Assembly: GCF_041381155.1 (NCBI RefSeq)
Contig: NC_091149.1
Span: forward strand, 13,842,609 to 13,906,608
Length of the DNA stretch: 64,000 nt
Reading direction: 5' to 3'
DNA from: Argopecten irradians
Lineage: Eukaryota; Mollusca; Bivalvia; Pectinida; Pectinidae
Each line of letters starts with the position of its first letter. The first letter of the stretch is position 1. Made by a program: the position numbers and the translations under genes. A model generated the notes under the pieces. It ran no database searches. It was given only the letters and a program-made list of their open reading frames with translations, and was not told where the DNA came from. Of this stretch, positions 15,001 through 24,800 are shown piece after piece.

Positions 15001-16960
15001 CATTAACAGCAATAAATATATGTTTGTAGCTATATATAGTTGTACATGTACAATTAATACACTCCAATATTTACTGAGTATCGATTGGTACATTTGTTTT
15101 CTTTTCACAAGCAAAAGATAGTTTTTTTTTAAAGTATAATAATTTGTTCTGTAAGCTTCGTTCATTTCCAACATTCTTCAATTAAAAATTCAATTAATAA
15201 TGAACTGGCTATAGGCCAAATAAAACTATAAGTGTGTTTACTTTACTTTCTGCTTCAAAAGGATAGAGAAGGAGTATAGTTATGAAATGTTTTATTCATT
15301 TATACCATATTCTGTATTTGTATTCTTTCGTTATGCTGCAAGTGACAAGTATGTTTGGTGCATAAAAATACTAAATATTTATAAAAAAAAAGATCTGCAT
15401 GTTAGTAAAAGGAATTGGCTTAATATTTCCTTTTTCAAAATGAATACATTATACAATTTGATACCTTTAAAATATATAGCTTGTAATATCATTACCTGAT
15501 TTTAAAAACTACTGTAAATATAAAATATTCACAAGTCAACAGCAGAAACATGGATGGTCAGGGAAGGGGAAACACACCTTTTGTTTCATTTGGCCTTTTG
15601 TACAGACCAACATCAATATATGAACATGGTGGTAACTTTCAAGTATGTTTCTTTCATGGAAGCATTTAATAACCTGACTCTATAAAAAGCAATTAGGTCA
15701 TACAACTTTAAATATATTATATAAAAACTTGTAAACATGACATGTATACAGTAGAAATGAATTATGCAATGATTTCTATGGAGAATTTTAATTAAGGGGT
15801 AATAAAGTAATTAACCCTAGGAATGTATGAAATCTCTGATAAAATTTGAGACCCGACAAAGTTTTTCTTTGATGTCAAATAATATGTGGGTCAATAAGTA
15901 AAATGTAGGTCGCAGTGACCCAGTACTGTCTCATTCTAAGTCTCCCATAATCACACTAACAATCTATATATATATAACTAATGTGATCTGTATAGTAAAG
16001 AGAGGAAGCTTGGGCAAACTTTTCTTTGATTGATATATGTAGGTCAAAGTTAAACCTGATAACCTGTTTTTGATAGCGAGAATGAAGGTCAAAAACTGAA
16101 CCTAGTTAGTGACCTATTTTTCTGATCAACATATAGGTCAAAAGTTGAACCATGCAATCACAGTGACCTATTTTTGCTTGATGGGCATTTATACTTAGCC
16201 TAAGGTCAAAATTTGAATGTGTTTAATGGGGTTTTTTTGTGAGTGAGTAAAATGTAGGTCAAAAGTGAAACCTTTTTTGTTACTTGACTGACAATCGATC
16301 AACATTAAAAAGACCTAGTACCATGGTTGACAGCCTTTTTATTCTTTGATAAAAACTAAAATATAGGTCACTGCAACATCATTTTGGTACATGTACAACA
16401 CTATGCAAATCTATAAAGTTCATTAATTTAGAGATTGATATTAAAGTTGAATATGCAACGACTGAGGCAAATAAAATTTTTGCTTATGTTACATTGGCAA
16501 AAAAATAGGGTTGGTCGGTCGGGAGAATTATATTTTTTTTTTTTTTTTTTTTTTTTAAATGCAAAAAACAGAAAAGATTTTTTTTTAATATTTTGCATCT
16601 TCCCATAGTAATAGCTCATAAATCTAAAAGTAATTTAAAAAAAAAAACTATTATGAAACCGATTTTAAAATTATAGCCAATTTTTTCATTACTTATATAG
16701 ACTTAATTTGATACCATATATCTACATACTATGCGTGTATGACCAAAAAATAATTATATAATCATCATACTGTGCATGGCCATCGAAAGGGACTAAAGCA
16801 AGTCTATGAACCCGCGATTCTGTACAATTCACGTGCGGATCTACGTGTAGATTGACTACATTCCCTATACGGGTGTCTTAATCAACTTACCTGTGACGAT
16901 GGAGCGATGTGACCAGCACACCACTAAAAACGCCAGGCATAAATCCATAAACTTGGCCAT
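1..16960 (-). CDS. Secreted cysteine-rich protein with GCC2/GCC3 (ephrin-receptor-like) repeats, 5' part of gene
   Basis: Fifteen exons on the minus strand, all with GT-AG borders, join in one open frame (703 codons): 16891-16960, 14078-14177, 8848-8935, 8480-8702, 7773-7916, 6997-7122, 6048-6117, 5028-5149, 4140-4256, 3660-3878, 2796-2942, 2061-2232, 1228-1506, 622-750 and 1-103 (cut by the window edge). Every junction keeps phase. The start is the ATG at 16960, opening a hydrophobic signal peptide (MAKFMDLCLAFLVVCW). The rest is about 25 half-modules of the form CxxCPAGxxC followed by C..G.YS..G...C, the spacing of Pfam GCC2_GCC3, which is related to TNF-receptor-type cysteine repeats. No transmembrane segment is seen yet, so the end of the protein is unknown. 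Such repeats occur in SVEP1/SCUBE-like and other extracellular proteins; the exact orthologue cannot be named. Likely extracellular adhesion or matrix role (inference). Confidence 0.86.
410..660 (-). repeat. Tandem duplication carrying a second, decayed 3' end of exon 14
   Basis: Two adjoining units share a 'ggggagattattacaagg' core followed by the 3' end of exon 14 with its donor. The functional copy is at 622-660 and encodes CPIGYECPDINTNS. The extra copy at about 480-524 encodes YPIEYKCSDINNNS, with the first cysteine of the module lost, yet keeps an intact donor (CAGCAG|GTCAG). It has no acceptor of its own, so it is read here as an intronic relic. Confidence 0.75.
2340..2488. mobile_element. 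Short MITE-like repeat, inverted ends AGAGTTAYCTSCCYTTG
   Basis: It begins cagagttacctcccttgcag and ends tgcaagggcagataactct, so its ends are inverted copies. A related copy lies at 5822-5968 in another intron of the same gene. The right end carries a 24-bp tandem duplication containing the near-palindrome atctgcaagggcagat. No coding potential; probably a non-autonomous DNA transposon. Confidence 0.55.
3073..3085 (+). promoter_or_regulatory. Perfect DR1 nuclear-receptor half-site pair (AGGTCAAAGGTCA)
   Basis: Two AGGTCA half-sites separated by one base, the consensus for HNF4, RXR/PPAR or COUP-type receptors. It lies in the intron between exons 10 and 11 of the GCC2/GCC3 gene. A second perfect copy is at 4049-4061. 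The second sits in repeated AGGTCA-rich DNA, so chance origin by repeat expansion is likely. Confidence 0.3.
3321..3583. repeat. Minisatellite, 17-18 bp unit (ctcctcttaatatcaca)
   Basis: About 15 tandem units with small variants (ctcctctt or ctccctctt, aatatc or aaaatc). It lies in the intron between exons 10 and 11 of the GCC2/GCC3 gene, about 80 bp from exon 10. Confidence 0.9.
3885..4064. repeat. Degenerate tandem repeat, about 70 bp, rich in AGGTCA
   Basis: Three units of the pattern aaggtcaaacttagaaggggtcacacaaatattc are visible. The last ends in the DR1 sequence AGGTCAAAGGTCA (4049-4061). It is intronic, between exons 9 and 10. Confidence 0.7.
4245..4595 (-). repeat. Tandem copies of the exon 9 acceptor region
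   Basis: The exon 9 start with its acceptor (plus strand ttgaatattgtcctgcaattcaaagatattca) is repeated with decay at about 4385-4425, 4450-4480 and 4520-4565. At least two repeats keep a cctgcaattcaaag-type or cctgcgattcaaag-type core, which reads on the minus strand as a possible acceptor. Only the copy at 4256 opens into a coding exon. Confidence 0.7.
4588..4805 (+). mobile_element. MITE with CAATCTGATTAAAATA ends, right-truncated copy
   Basis: Starts at the family terminus and follows the full copies at 27273-27682 and 53029-53397 through the 'gaggatctgacaaacatg', 'ggggtcacgt' and 'gggcgaaatgact' landmarks. It then loses similarity and has no right terminus. Intronic in the GCC2/GCC3 gene. 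Confidence 0.75.
4920..5015 (-). repeat. Intron segment shared by introns 4 and 8 of the GCC2/GCC3 gene
   Basis: The stretch with ctggtctagtctttgattta and a following cttcaggggtgattaagtt lies beside the donor of exon 8. Related copies are at 8150-8255 and 8325-8455, the latter beside the donor of exon 4. Sharing both position and sequence indicates that an exon plus its flanking intron was duplicated within the gene. Confidence 0.65.
5822..5968. mobile_element. Short MITE-like repeat, second copy of the AGAGTTAYCT family
   Basis: Starts cagagttatctgcccttatc and ends acaagggaagtaactcta. The interior includes the same 'atcgattgtaacat' or 'atcgattgtgacat' landmark as the copy at 2340-2488. Intronic. 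Confidence 0.55.
6575..6735 (+). mobile_element. Degenerate tRNA-derived SINE
   Basis: Reads ggtgcggtggtctagtattt (box A-like start), then gggttgcagctttgaaac where box B would lie, then a tggtggtttttcactgggac core. The core matches the 'ggtttttctccgg.tactcc' centre of the other SINEs in the window. Strongly decayed, no clear tail. Confidence 0.45.
7195..7300 (-). repeat. Dispersed repeat (gattttagcctatttga / gaccttgaataaagatcaagg)
   Basis: The same string of landmarks recurs at about 62585-62705, including 'aaagattttagcctatttgac', 'gaccttgaatgaagatca' and 'ggtcattcatt'. The class is unknown. Intronic here. Confidence 0.55.
8150..8455 (-). repeat. Two further copies of the intron 4/8 repeat
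   Basis: Copies at 8150-8255 and 8325-8455 carry the 'agtctttga' and 'cttcaggg(at)gat' or 'catgggtgaacaa' landmarks of the segment at 4920-5015. The second abuts the donor of exon 4 (8480). Confidence 0.6.
9013..9376 (+). mobile_element. TTAA-flanked MITE, inverted ends AGATGCTCCACCGCYGACA, copy 1
   Basis: A 356-bp element (9017-9372) between TTAA on both sides. The left end AGATGCTCCACCGCTGACA is the near-perfect inverse of the right end TGTCGGAGGTGGAGCATCT. Other copies are at 19061-19427, 21128-21496 and 33634-33985. There is no ORF. TTAA target duplication is typical of piggyBac and some Kolobok-type transposons; which one powers it is not shown. Confidence 0.88.
9394..9616 (-). mobile_element. 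tRNA-derived SINE with the 'ctccggctttcc' core
   Basis: On the minus strand it reads gagtggttaatatgtctcag, then gtcgagtttgaatcccatg (box B, GTTTGAATCCC), then gggtactccggctttccgca, and ends ctgttgataggacattac with a CAAT/CAAA-type tail. Related pieces are at 25268-25447, 50270-50450, 52830-52960 and 57780-57920. The central block resembles the one I remember from bivalve MetaSINEs; that label is from memory. Confidence 0.75.
9975..10150 (+). mobile_element. tRNA-derived SINE fragment
   Basis: The head ggatgtggctcggtggtaaa and the box B-like cgtgagttcaaggtctagat are tRNA-like. It is followed by 'agggcaagagt...tttgttaaatt...tctttgatat', which is also found at 9675-9745 just beyond the previous SINE. 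Confidence 0.45.
11719..11824. repeat. 53-bp tandem duplication
   Basis: Two near-identical units starting aggccacggttctacctata and ending tagacttgtatttacctgac; the second lacks two bases. Intron 2 of the GCC2/GCC3 gene. Confidence 0.9.
12285..12510. repeat. C/T-rich degenerate repeat
   Basis: Runs of cccctccc alternate with variants of ctagctgggaat at roughly 50-70 bp spacing. Intronic; no function visible. Confidence 0.55.
14178..16890 (-). other. Intron 1 of the GCC2/GCC3 gene (2.7 kb)
   Basis: AT-rich DNA without recognised exons. Between about 15885 and 16400 a loose repeat of aggtca/gtgaccta motifs recurs five or six times (for example aatgtaggtcaaaagtgaaa). A T-run of over 20 bases ends near 16556. 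Confidence 0.55.
16891..16960 (-). CDS. First coding exon (signal peptide) of the GCC2/GCC3 gene
   Basis: Seventy bases from ATG to the donor (ACAG|GTAAGT). They encode MAKFMDLCLAFLVVCWSHRS and a few more residues, a typical secretory signal. It ends in phase 1 and joins exon 2 at 14177 to give ...VTG/A-QCNCGTDC. A 2.7-kb intron separates it from exon 2. No other ATG precedes it in frame before the AT-rich upstream DNA. A TATA-like stretch lies on the minus strand near 17095-17110, but support for it is weak. Confidence 0.82.
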
Positions 16961-19060
16961 CGTGTTTCGTGTTCCTTTTCTGTGGTGCAAGGCCTGCTCA
17001 CAACACAACACGACGACCGGGTAGAAAAATATAAACAACAATAAAAATCACAAGATTTAAACAAGAGACCAGCTCTGTTTCGGACACGATAATTTATCTA
17101 TATATCTAATCCATTTTGGTGTGCTTGTCACATATTGAAAGTTTCGTGTGTCCTCAAAATATCGAAAGTTTTACGACTCGTCTAAGTTCCTGTAGTGTTC
17201 GTCTCGAGTCTCGGCAAGCTCACTGTCAATAAATCATGAATATTCATAAGTTTACCGTATTCGCACATCCGGGTAGGGAAAGTGCGCATGTGTGTTCGGA
17301 TGTTACCTAGAGACCGATAAACAAAGTTATAAAAGGTGAAAAATTACCTGTGCCCAGGTAAAGACTTTGCTTGAGTTTAAATTCTTGACACAGATGACCG
17401 GATAAGGCAACATGTTCAAATGTCAATATATCATATATACTTTAGACTTAGCTCTATTGAAGGCATTGCATATATGTATACACACATGTGGCCGCGGCGC
17501 GCACATGTCAATTAAAAAAAAACACAGTAATTATAATGTGCATACCGTATAGACAATAAGAAGAAACGGTGAGACGAGACATCTTTTTTATCCTTTAATC
17601 ATTATCCATAAAAAATGAACAATTTAAAAACTTCAAATGTATATCAACAATGTATAATTATGTACACGTATTTCTTTAAAATCGAATTTTGAATATACAT
17701 ATTATACATGATGCAGATTGAGGTAAAGTTATAAATCTCAACATATAATGTACATGTATTTAAACATTTTGATCATCTAAATTCGACGCCTTGTAAGATT
17801 ATTTGTAATTTTATATCTATCTAAACACTTTCTAATCATACACTGTAAAATTAATCAAATTGTAGGTTACATTAAAACAATATTTTTTCGACTCTAAAGT
17901 GCATGTACATGTTCAATGTATTCATACATTTTCATTTTCGGTTCATACAACACATTTTCGGTTCTGGAAACACAATCTAGATCTGTAGATATCTATGTTT
18001 CAAAATTTTGAAAAAATGACATGATAGAGTCTTAAGTTCTAATGAGAATGTGAAAATGATTAGAACAATACAAACATATATAGTATGAATTTAAATCTCA
18101 AAGAAATCGGCCTATTTATACTAAGTGCACATGTACACCAAAAGGTTCCTAAATTGGCGGGAAAAGATAAATGTCTGCAAGCTATTTTTGTTATGCCTAC
18201 TAGAGTTACTTCCCTTTGTTCGGAAAAAAAAGTCTGTACATAGATTTGACACTGCGTAATATCTTTGTACCATCGACTTAAACATACATGACTGTGTCAA
18301 AATTCCCCGATAAAAAACAACACAATTTGTTGAATCATTTGAAAAAGGTATGCATAGGTACATTTTGCAGTTTACCAGTTTCAAAACGAAAGTAACCGAG
18401 AGAAAAAAAGATTTTGAAAATGTGTTAGACAGAATCGACGCTGATTTTCAAAAAAATTATCAAAAAAAAAAAAATAAATAAAAAAAAAACTATAGTTAAA
18501 TTCTATCGTAATGAGCATCATTGGTAATTGTATAATGCATACTATGTAGTTAGATCGCATAGAAAGAAGGCAAGGACATTGCAGAAAGTTATTACATGTC
18601 AATGGCGGACATGTTTTTGGGACACCCTGCACATATATAAGCATGTTGACCCCAAAAAGGTACACATACTTTATTTAGATAGACGGTAATGGAGAGTTAG
18701 CAAAGTGGAAGCTTCACTTTCTTTCTCCATTTTAATGAAATTGTATTGAAATTAATTGCATAGACAGTTTCTGGCGTAATGGATATCCTTGTATAACACT
18801 TTGGGCACATTGGATGTTTGGGAATATAAAATAAAAAAAAAATATCAAAGAAACACAATTTAACATGGAATATAAGATATACATATAGATCTGAAGTAAG
18901 CTCCTTTCAGACCAATGATAATAGTTGATGCATACAATTGTATATTTCTGAAAATAGTGATGAAGACAAGATATTTTTTCTTCGTTTCTTCCCCAAATTT
19001 ATGTGTGCGTAATTTGTGGGATGGGGTATCAAGAAAATGCTCTGTACAATAGAAAACATT

Positions 19061-19427
19061 ATAAAATGCTCCACCGCCGACAGAGTGTAAACGGAACCCA
19101 CCATTTAAAAAATGACTGATGTTTAATCGTGTATATATGAGTCAAATTAACACAAAACTACATATAAAATAATTTATTTTACTTTTAGTCCATGCGTAAT
19201 TATGACCTCATTCTATGTAGGGCATAATGCCGTGGATTTTTTTTTGCGGGACGCAATTTATCATTTTCAATATTTTTATCTTGAAGTAAAATAAGAAGCT
19301 CAAACTTTTCAATGTTGGTTTAAATGTTGAAAAAGTAAGGTTTGTAACTGAGGAAAAAATCTAAATCGTCTGCACCTGTTTTTGATAGAGAAAAAAATAC
19401 CATTCGTCAACGGTGAAGCATCTTCAA
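19061..19427 (-). mobile_element. TTAA-type MITE, copy 2 (decayed)
   Basis: Left end aaaatgctccaccgccgaca, right end cgtcaacggtgaagcatctt, with the same interior as copy 1 but reversed. Both termini have mutated and the flanking TTAA is lost, so it looks older than copies 1, 3 and 4. Confidence 0.8.
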
Positions 19428-20415
19428 TAAAAAGAAATGGGAAAAATATTTTAGACATTATCTGAATCAAAAATTTCTTAATTTCTTATGAAAATGAAAC
19501 CATAACTGCATAGATAAAATCTGGTGAAATGAATCATACCACTATATATAGTTCAACTGTTGCCCTTTTTATGGTACTTTATATCACTGAAGCATGCCGC
19601 CGAAGCTATTTTTAAACATAAACCCTGCAATGAGATTTTCAGCGAAACATTTGAATCAGAAAAACAGTTTTTTCTGGAAATATGTCCTGTGGAAAGATCA
19701 TAAATGTTACTAGTGATGTGTTATGTACATATGATATTACCATTGCTTTGGAATCGAATTTCATTCTCCTCGTCATGACTAACTCCTGAAAATTGAACTC
19801 TCATCGAAAGGAAAAGTAAAAGGAGGGCAACAAGTCGTATGTGCCCCCAACAGTGAAGGTGCTTAAACTTTCGCTCTTTTGGTCATAGTGAAAACTGTTT
19901 AAGTGTTATACATATTCTTCTCCGTCTGCCTGAGGTTTAAACTTTCTAATTTTACCACTTTTTATAAAGTTGCAGCACTGGGAGTATCTTTAATTATAAA
20001 AGTAAAAAATCTTTTTAACGTGTACACGTGAAAAATAGGCTCGAAAGAAGCCGAATCATTCCGAAATCTTCCGAACATCGTCGTGACAATCTCGAAGTAA
20101 AACGAGAGTTGTGAAACCAAGAGAAAATATCAACAATTTTTCATAAACAAAATATGTGGTCGACCTCATCAGACTTTATCTACAAAGAAAATAATGCTCG
20201 CACGTACATTACAATATTTGATACACACAGCATTATACGGTAATGTGTAAATTGGATGTTTCAAATACTCAATCTGTGGACATATACTAGCATCAAACAC
20301 ATGTGTGCTGACGCTAGTTACCTGGCTCACCACGTGCAGGTCATGTCGAACGTCAGTCACGTGATACGATTAGGAATCCGACAAAACCCGAAGTCACTGA
20401 ACATGGCGGTGATTG

Positions 20416-20952
20416 TTTGTTTGTTTGTTTGTTTCTTAATTAACGTCCTATTAACAGCTATGGTCATGTAAGGACGGCCTCCCATGTATGCAATGTGTTG
20501 CGTGTATGTTGTGCGAGGTGCGTGTTTTGGGAGACTGCGGTATATTCATGTTGTGTCTTCTTGTATAGTGGAACTGTTGCCCTTTTTATAGTGCTATATC
20601 ACTGAAGCATGCCGCCGAAGACACCAGGCAACACACCCCACCCGGTCACATTATACTGACAACGGGCAAACCAGTCGTCCCACTTCCGTTATGCTGAGCG
20701 CTAAGCAGGAGCAGAAACTACCACTTTTATAGACTTTGGTGTGTCTCGGCCAGGGGACAGAACCCAGAGCCTTCCTCACAGGGGCGAGCGCTCAAACAAA
20801 GGTCAAAAGTGAGGTGGTGGTGTTAAGGGAGACTCTAGGAAGAACAAAGTAATTTAGTGAGAAAGAAAAGATAAGATCCTAAATTAAGTCGCCTTTTACG
20901 ATCATGCAATAGGGGCAGCAGGTACAATTCTTACGCCCTACCTGCAGGGCCA
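20416..20952 (-). mobile_element. Full-length long SINE (tRNA-like segment inside, CAAA tail), copy with TSD
   Basis: A 537-bp element flanked by the 11-bp direct repeat GGCGGTGATTG (20405-20415 and 20953-20963). On the minus strand it starts tggccctgcaggtagggcgt and ends with the ggacgttaatt block plus a CAAA-repeat tail. An internal part (gttgagcgctcgcccctgtg ... gggttctgtcccctggc in better copies) resembles pol III boxes A and B. Other good copies are at 29178-29700 and 43351-43881. Confidence 0.88.
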
Positions 20953-20977
20953 GGCGGTGATTGAAGGCGCTTTATTC

Positions 20978-21127
20978 TAAACCAGGAATATATGATTCCT
21001 AGATTTCGGCTCTCTTATAGGCCGACATATGCTTTTGGGGAGCTAAATCATCAAGTTACATGTCAATGTTTAAATATCAAATGTTTAAGTTACATATCGT
21101 TACAGTGAAATTAGCAGCAGTACAACT
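20978..21127 (+). repeat. Dispersed 150-bp repeat
   Basis: Matches 41029-41175 closely (aaccaggaatatatgatycc ... agatttcggctctcttatag ... ggggagctaaatcatcaag). Here a MITE (21128) starts where the repeat ends at caactttaa. The parent element is unidentified. Confidence 0.75.
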
Positions 21128-21496
21128 TTAAAGATGCTCCACCGCCGACAGAGCATAAATGATATTCATCATTTGAACAATAATTGGTGTTAAATTATAT
21201 ATATATATATATGTATAATTAACGCAAAAAAATAATATAAAATGATTTATTTCGCCTTTGATGCATGCGCAATCAGTACTTCATTCCATATAGGATATAG
21301 TGCCATGGAATTTTTTCGGGATGCAATTAATTATTTTTCATATTTTTAACTTGAAGTCAAATTAAAAGCTTAAACTTTTCATTGGTGGTAACGGTGTAAA
21401 GTAAGCAACTTTAGTAACTTAAGAAAAATACTAAATCGTATGATCCTGTTTTTGATAGTGAAACAATACCATTTGTCAGCGGTGGAGCATCTTTAA
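21128..21496 (-). mobile_element. TTAA-flanked MITE, copy 3
   Basis: TTAA at 21128-21131 and 21493-21496. Left end AGATGCTCCACCGCCGACA, right end TGTCAGCGGTGGAGCATCT. Inverted relative to copy 1. Confidence 0.87.
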
Positions 21497-21714
21497 TTGT
21501 CCTGTTAGTCATATCGATAGTAAAAGGTTAAAGGCCAGGAGTGGATGAGGTTATACATGTACAGGGAGCGGTACACAAAAATATTATGTGCATAAAGCGA
21601 AACATTGACTCCATGCCAGGCCTTTCACTGTATCGCTTTGAAGACTCGTTACCATGGTTACAGCCTCCTCAACTTCCGCACACCATCACCCTAACAGCTT
21701 TCTCTCTTCATAAA

Positions 21715-21772
21715 GTCACGTGACCTGTAGTGAAGTACGTCGAAAGGCTGTAAGTTTTCGACAGCCATCTTG
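21715..21772 (+). promoter_or_regulatory. Candidate promoter elements of the ErbB-like gene: E-box palindrome and YY1-like site
   Basis: GTCACGTGAC (21715-21724) is a 10-bp palindromic E-box of the USF/TFE/MITF type. GCCATCTTG (21764-21772) matches a YY1 core, often found near the start site of TATA-less promoters. Both lie within 90 bp of the ATG at 21803, and no TATA box is seen. Their use is inference. Confidence 0.45.
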
Positions 21773-21802
21773 TGTTTTGTTTTCTCACACATACAACCTA
21801 CG

Positions 21803-21899
21803 ATGTGGGGATTTGTTATACTTTATGTGTGTACACTCGGACTGACCACTGTCCACTCGGTTGAGATAGTGGACGTCGTGGATGATTTTTCGGGTACAG
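21803..21899 (+). CDS. First exon of the ErbB-like gene (signal peptide)
   Basis: ATG to donor (GGTACAG|GTATGA), 97 bases, ending in phase 1. It encodes a signal peptide and an acidic stretch ([13 protein letters not shown]) before the conserved ECQGT of the L domain, which begins in exon 2 at 29904. An 8-kb intron follows, containing a long minisatellite. Confidence 0.85.
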
Positions 21900-24800
21900 G
21901 TATGATATTTCTGACCACTTACATATGTCTTTATATATAGACTACACTATACGTGATATAGTACCCATGAGTGCTTGCTAATATCTTTTCTTATAATTAT
22001 GTAAGTAAAGTCTTCGAAACTCGAGCATAATTATTTCTATGCAATAACATATAGACGTGCACTCGTATTTTATCATGTATTATCGATATCTATTTTCATG
22101 TAATGGAAAAGAAATGTTTCTACTTGATGCACGTGGCTAATCAGGGAAATAAGCAGTACATCATATAAATCACACGACACATTAGTCTCCATGGAATTTC
22201 AGATAAACGACGAGTAATTAATAGTTTCCTTCTAACTTCAAATTTTCTGTCTTACTGCTTTACTTTTTATATATTCCACCATGCTGTTAGTATGTTTTCT
22301 AACATGATACGTATCCTTATATGACCCTGACTGTTGGTGTCCCCTTGACACCCATCCTTATATGACCCTGACTGTTGGTGTCTCCTTGACACCCATCCTT
22401 ATATGACCTGACGGTGTCTTCATGACATCTATCATCATATGACCCGGAATGTAGGTGTCTCCTAGACACGTATCCTTAAATGACATTGACTGTTGGTGTC
22501 TCATTGACACCAATCCTTATATGATCCTGACGGTGTCTTCATGACATCTATCATCATATGACTCTGACTATTGGTGTCTCTTTGACACACATCCTCATAT
22601 GACCCTGACTGTTGGTGTCTCCTCGACACACATCCTCATATGACCTTGACTGTTGGTGTCTCTTTGACACCCTTCCTCATATGACATTGACTGTTGGTGT
22701 CTCCTTGACACCCTTCCTCATATGACATTGACTGTTGGTATCTCATTGACACACATCCTTATATGATCCTGGCTGTCGGTGTCACCTTGACACCCATCCT
22801 TATATGACCCTGACTGTTGGTGTCTCCTTGACACCCATCCTCATTTGATCCTGACGGTGTCTTCATGACATCTATCATCATATGACCCTGACTATTGGTG
22901 TCTCTTTGACACACATCCTCATATGACCCTGACTGTTGGTGTCTCCTTGACACCCTTCCTCATATTACCCTGACTGTTGGTGTCTCTTTGACACCCTTCC
23001 TCATATGACCCTGACTCTTGGTGTCTCCTTGACACTCATCCTCATATGACCCTCGACAGTTGGTGTCTCCTAGACACACATTCTCACATGACCCTTGACT
23101 GTTGGTGTCTCCTTGACACCCTTCCTCATATGACATTGACTGTTGGTATCCCTTATATGACCCTGGCTGTCGATGTCCCCTTTACACTCATCCTTATATG
23201 ACCCTGACTGTTGGTGTCTCCTTGACACCCATCCTCATTTGATCCTGACGGTGTCTTCATGACATCTATCATCATATGACCCTGACTGTTGGTGTCCCCT
23301 TGACACCAATCCTTATATGGCCCTGACTGTTGGTGTCTCCTTGACACCCTTCCTCATATGACATTGACTGTTGGTATCTCATTGACACACATCCTTATAT
23401 GACCCTGACTGTTGGTGTCTCCTTGACATCCACCCTCATATGACCATTGACTGTTGGTGTCTCCTTGACACCCATCCTCATATGACCCTTGACTGTTGGT
23501 GTCTCCTGGACACCCATCGTAATATGACCCTTGAATGTTGATGTCTCCTAGACACCCGTCGTCATATGACCCTTGACTGTTGGTGTCTCCTTGACACCCA
23601 TCCTCATATGACCCTTGACTGTTGGTGTCTCCTTGACACCCATCCTCATATGACCATTGACTGTTGGTGTCTCCTTGACACCCATCGTCATATGACCATT
23701 GACTGTTGGTGTCTCCTTGACACCCATCCTCATGTGACCCTTGACAGTTGGTGTCTCCTAGACACACATCCTCATATGACCTGGACACCCATCGTAATAT
23801 GACCCTTGAATGTTGATGTCTCCTAGACACCCGTCGTCATATTACCCTGACTGTTGGTGTCTCCATGACACCTATCCTCGTATGACCCTGACTGTTGATT
23901 TCTCCTTTACACCTATCCTCGTATGACCCTCATTGTTGGTATCTCCTTGACATCTATCCTCATATGACCCCGACTGTAGGTGTCTCCTTGCTGTGCCATT
24001 GTGTTTCTCTCCCTGCTTTAACGATTTGCAAGCGTTTAAGTTGCATACCACATGCCTTTGGCTTTATAGATATACGGACACCTCTTTATATGAGAAATGT
24101 TGTGACACAAATATAGAGCTGTCCGAAGACCTGTGATAGTACATAATTTGTATAACTATCCCACTTCTGGATTATGATACTGTTTGTCGAGTCGGTAGAC
24201 ATTCTGTTTTCATAATCTGCTTAGTTTCTAACCATTTTTCTCGTTTGTGTGTTTGTTTGTTTGCTTGATTAATTAACGTCCTATTAACCCTGTTGCCCTT
24301 TTTATAGTGCTATATCACTGAAGCAGCCGCCGAAGACACCAAGCAACACACCCCTACCGGTCACATTATACTGTGATCTCGAGTTTGAGACCTTGAGAAG
24401 TCACCACGAATTACTCACCGATATCTTGAAGATTTATTTCCTGCATTTCTGGACTTTCCTTGGTTTATAATTCTGACAAACCCTTCAAATAGTCATTAAT
24501 TTAAATACATACCTGTGTATCCATCAAAATGGTATTTCTGTAATCATCATTTAGAACAACCAAATGAAACCATTTTTAACAAATGAATTTAATCAGTAAT
24601 ACTTTATTATCGATTATATTCGAGGATCGCAATTTCCGCGGTTTTGATTAAAAAAAACCAGCGTGAAATCGAATTTCAGTGTTTTTTGAAATTTTTCGAC
24701 CTCGACGTAACGGAATATAATGTGTTCAGGTATTTTTTTTTCAAATATTCCGCGGATAAAAGAAGTCCGATCCCTTTCTCTTTTGTTCTGAAAATAAAAT

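Larger units (their letters stand above)
16961..21802. other. Intergenic region between two divergent genes
   Basis: Separates the start of the minus-strand GCC2/GCC3 gene from that of the plus-strand ErbB-like gene. It contains a MITE (19061-19427), a full-length SINE (20416-20952), a dispersed repeat (20978-21127) and another MITE (21128-21496). Short open frames here (for example 18121-18665) are AT-rich and unconvincing. Confidence 0.6.

Noticed and set aside
18121-18665. Two adjoining minus-strand open frames of 87 and 94 residues
   Set aside because: AT-rich, rich in Phe runs from T-tracts, no domain; likely chance.
23354-23830. 158-residue minus-strand open frame with a repeating [13 protein letters not shown] pattern
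   Set aside because: It is the minisatellite read in frame because many units are 42 bp. No start context, no splice support, and it lies antisense in an intron.
22311-23990. CRISPR-like array
   Set aside because: Units are contiguous with no unique spacers; this is a minisatellite in a eukaryotic intron.
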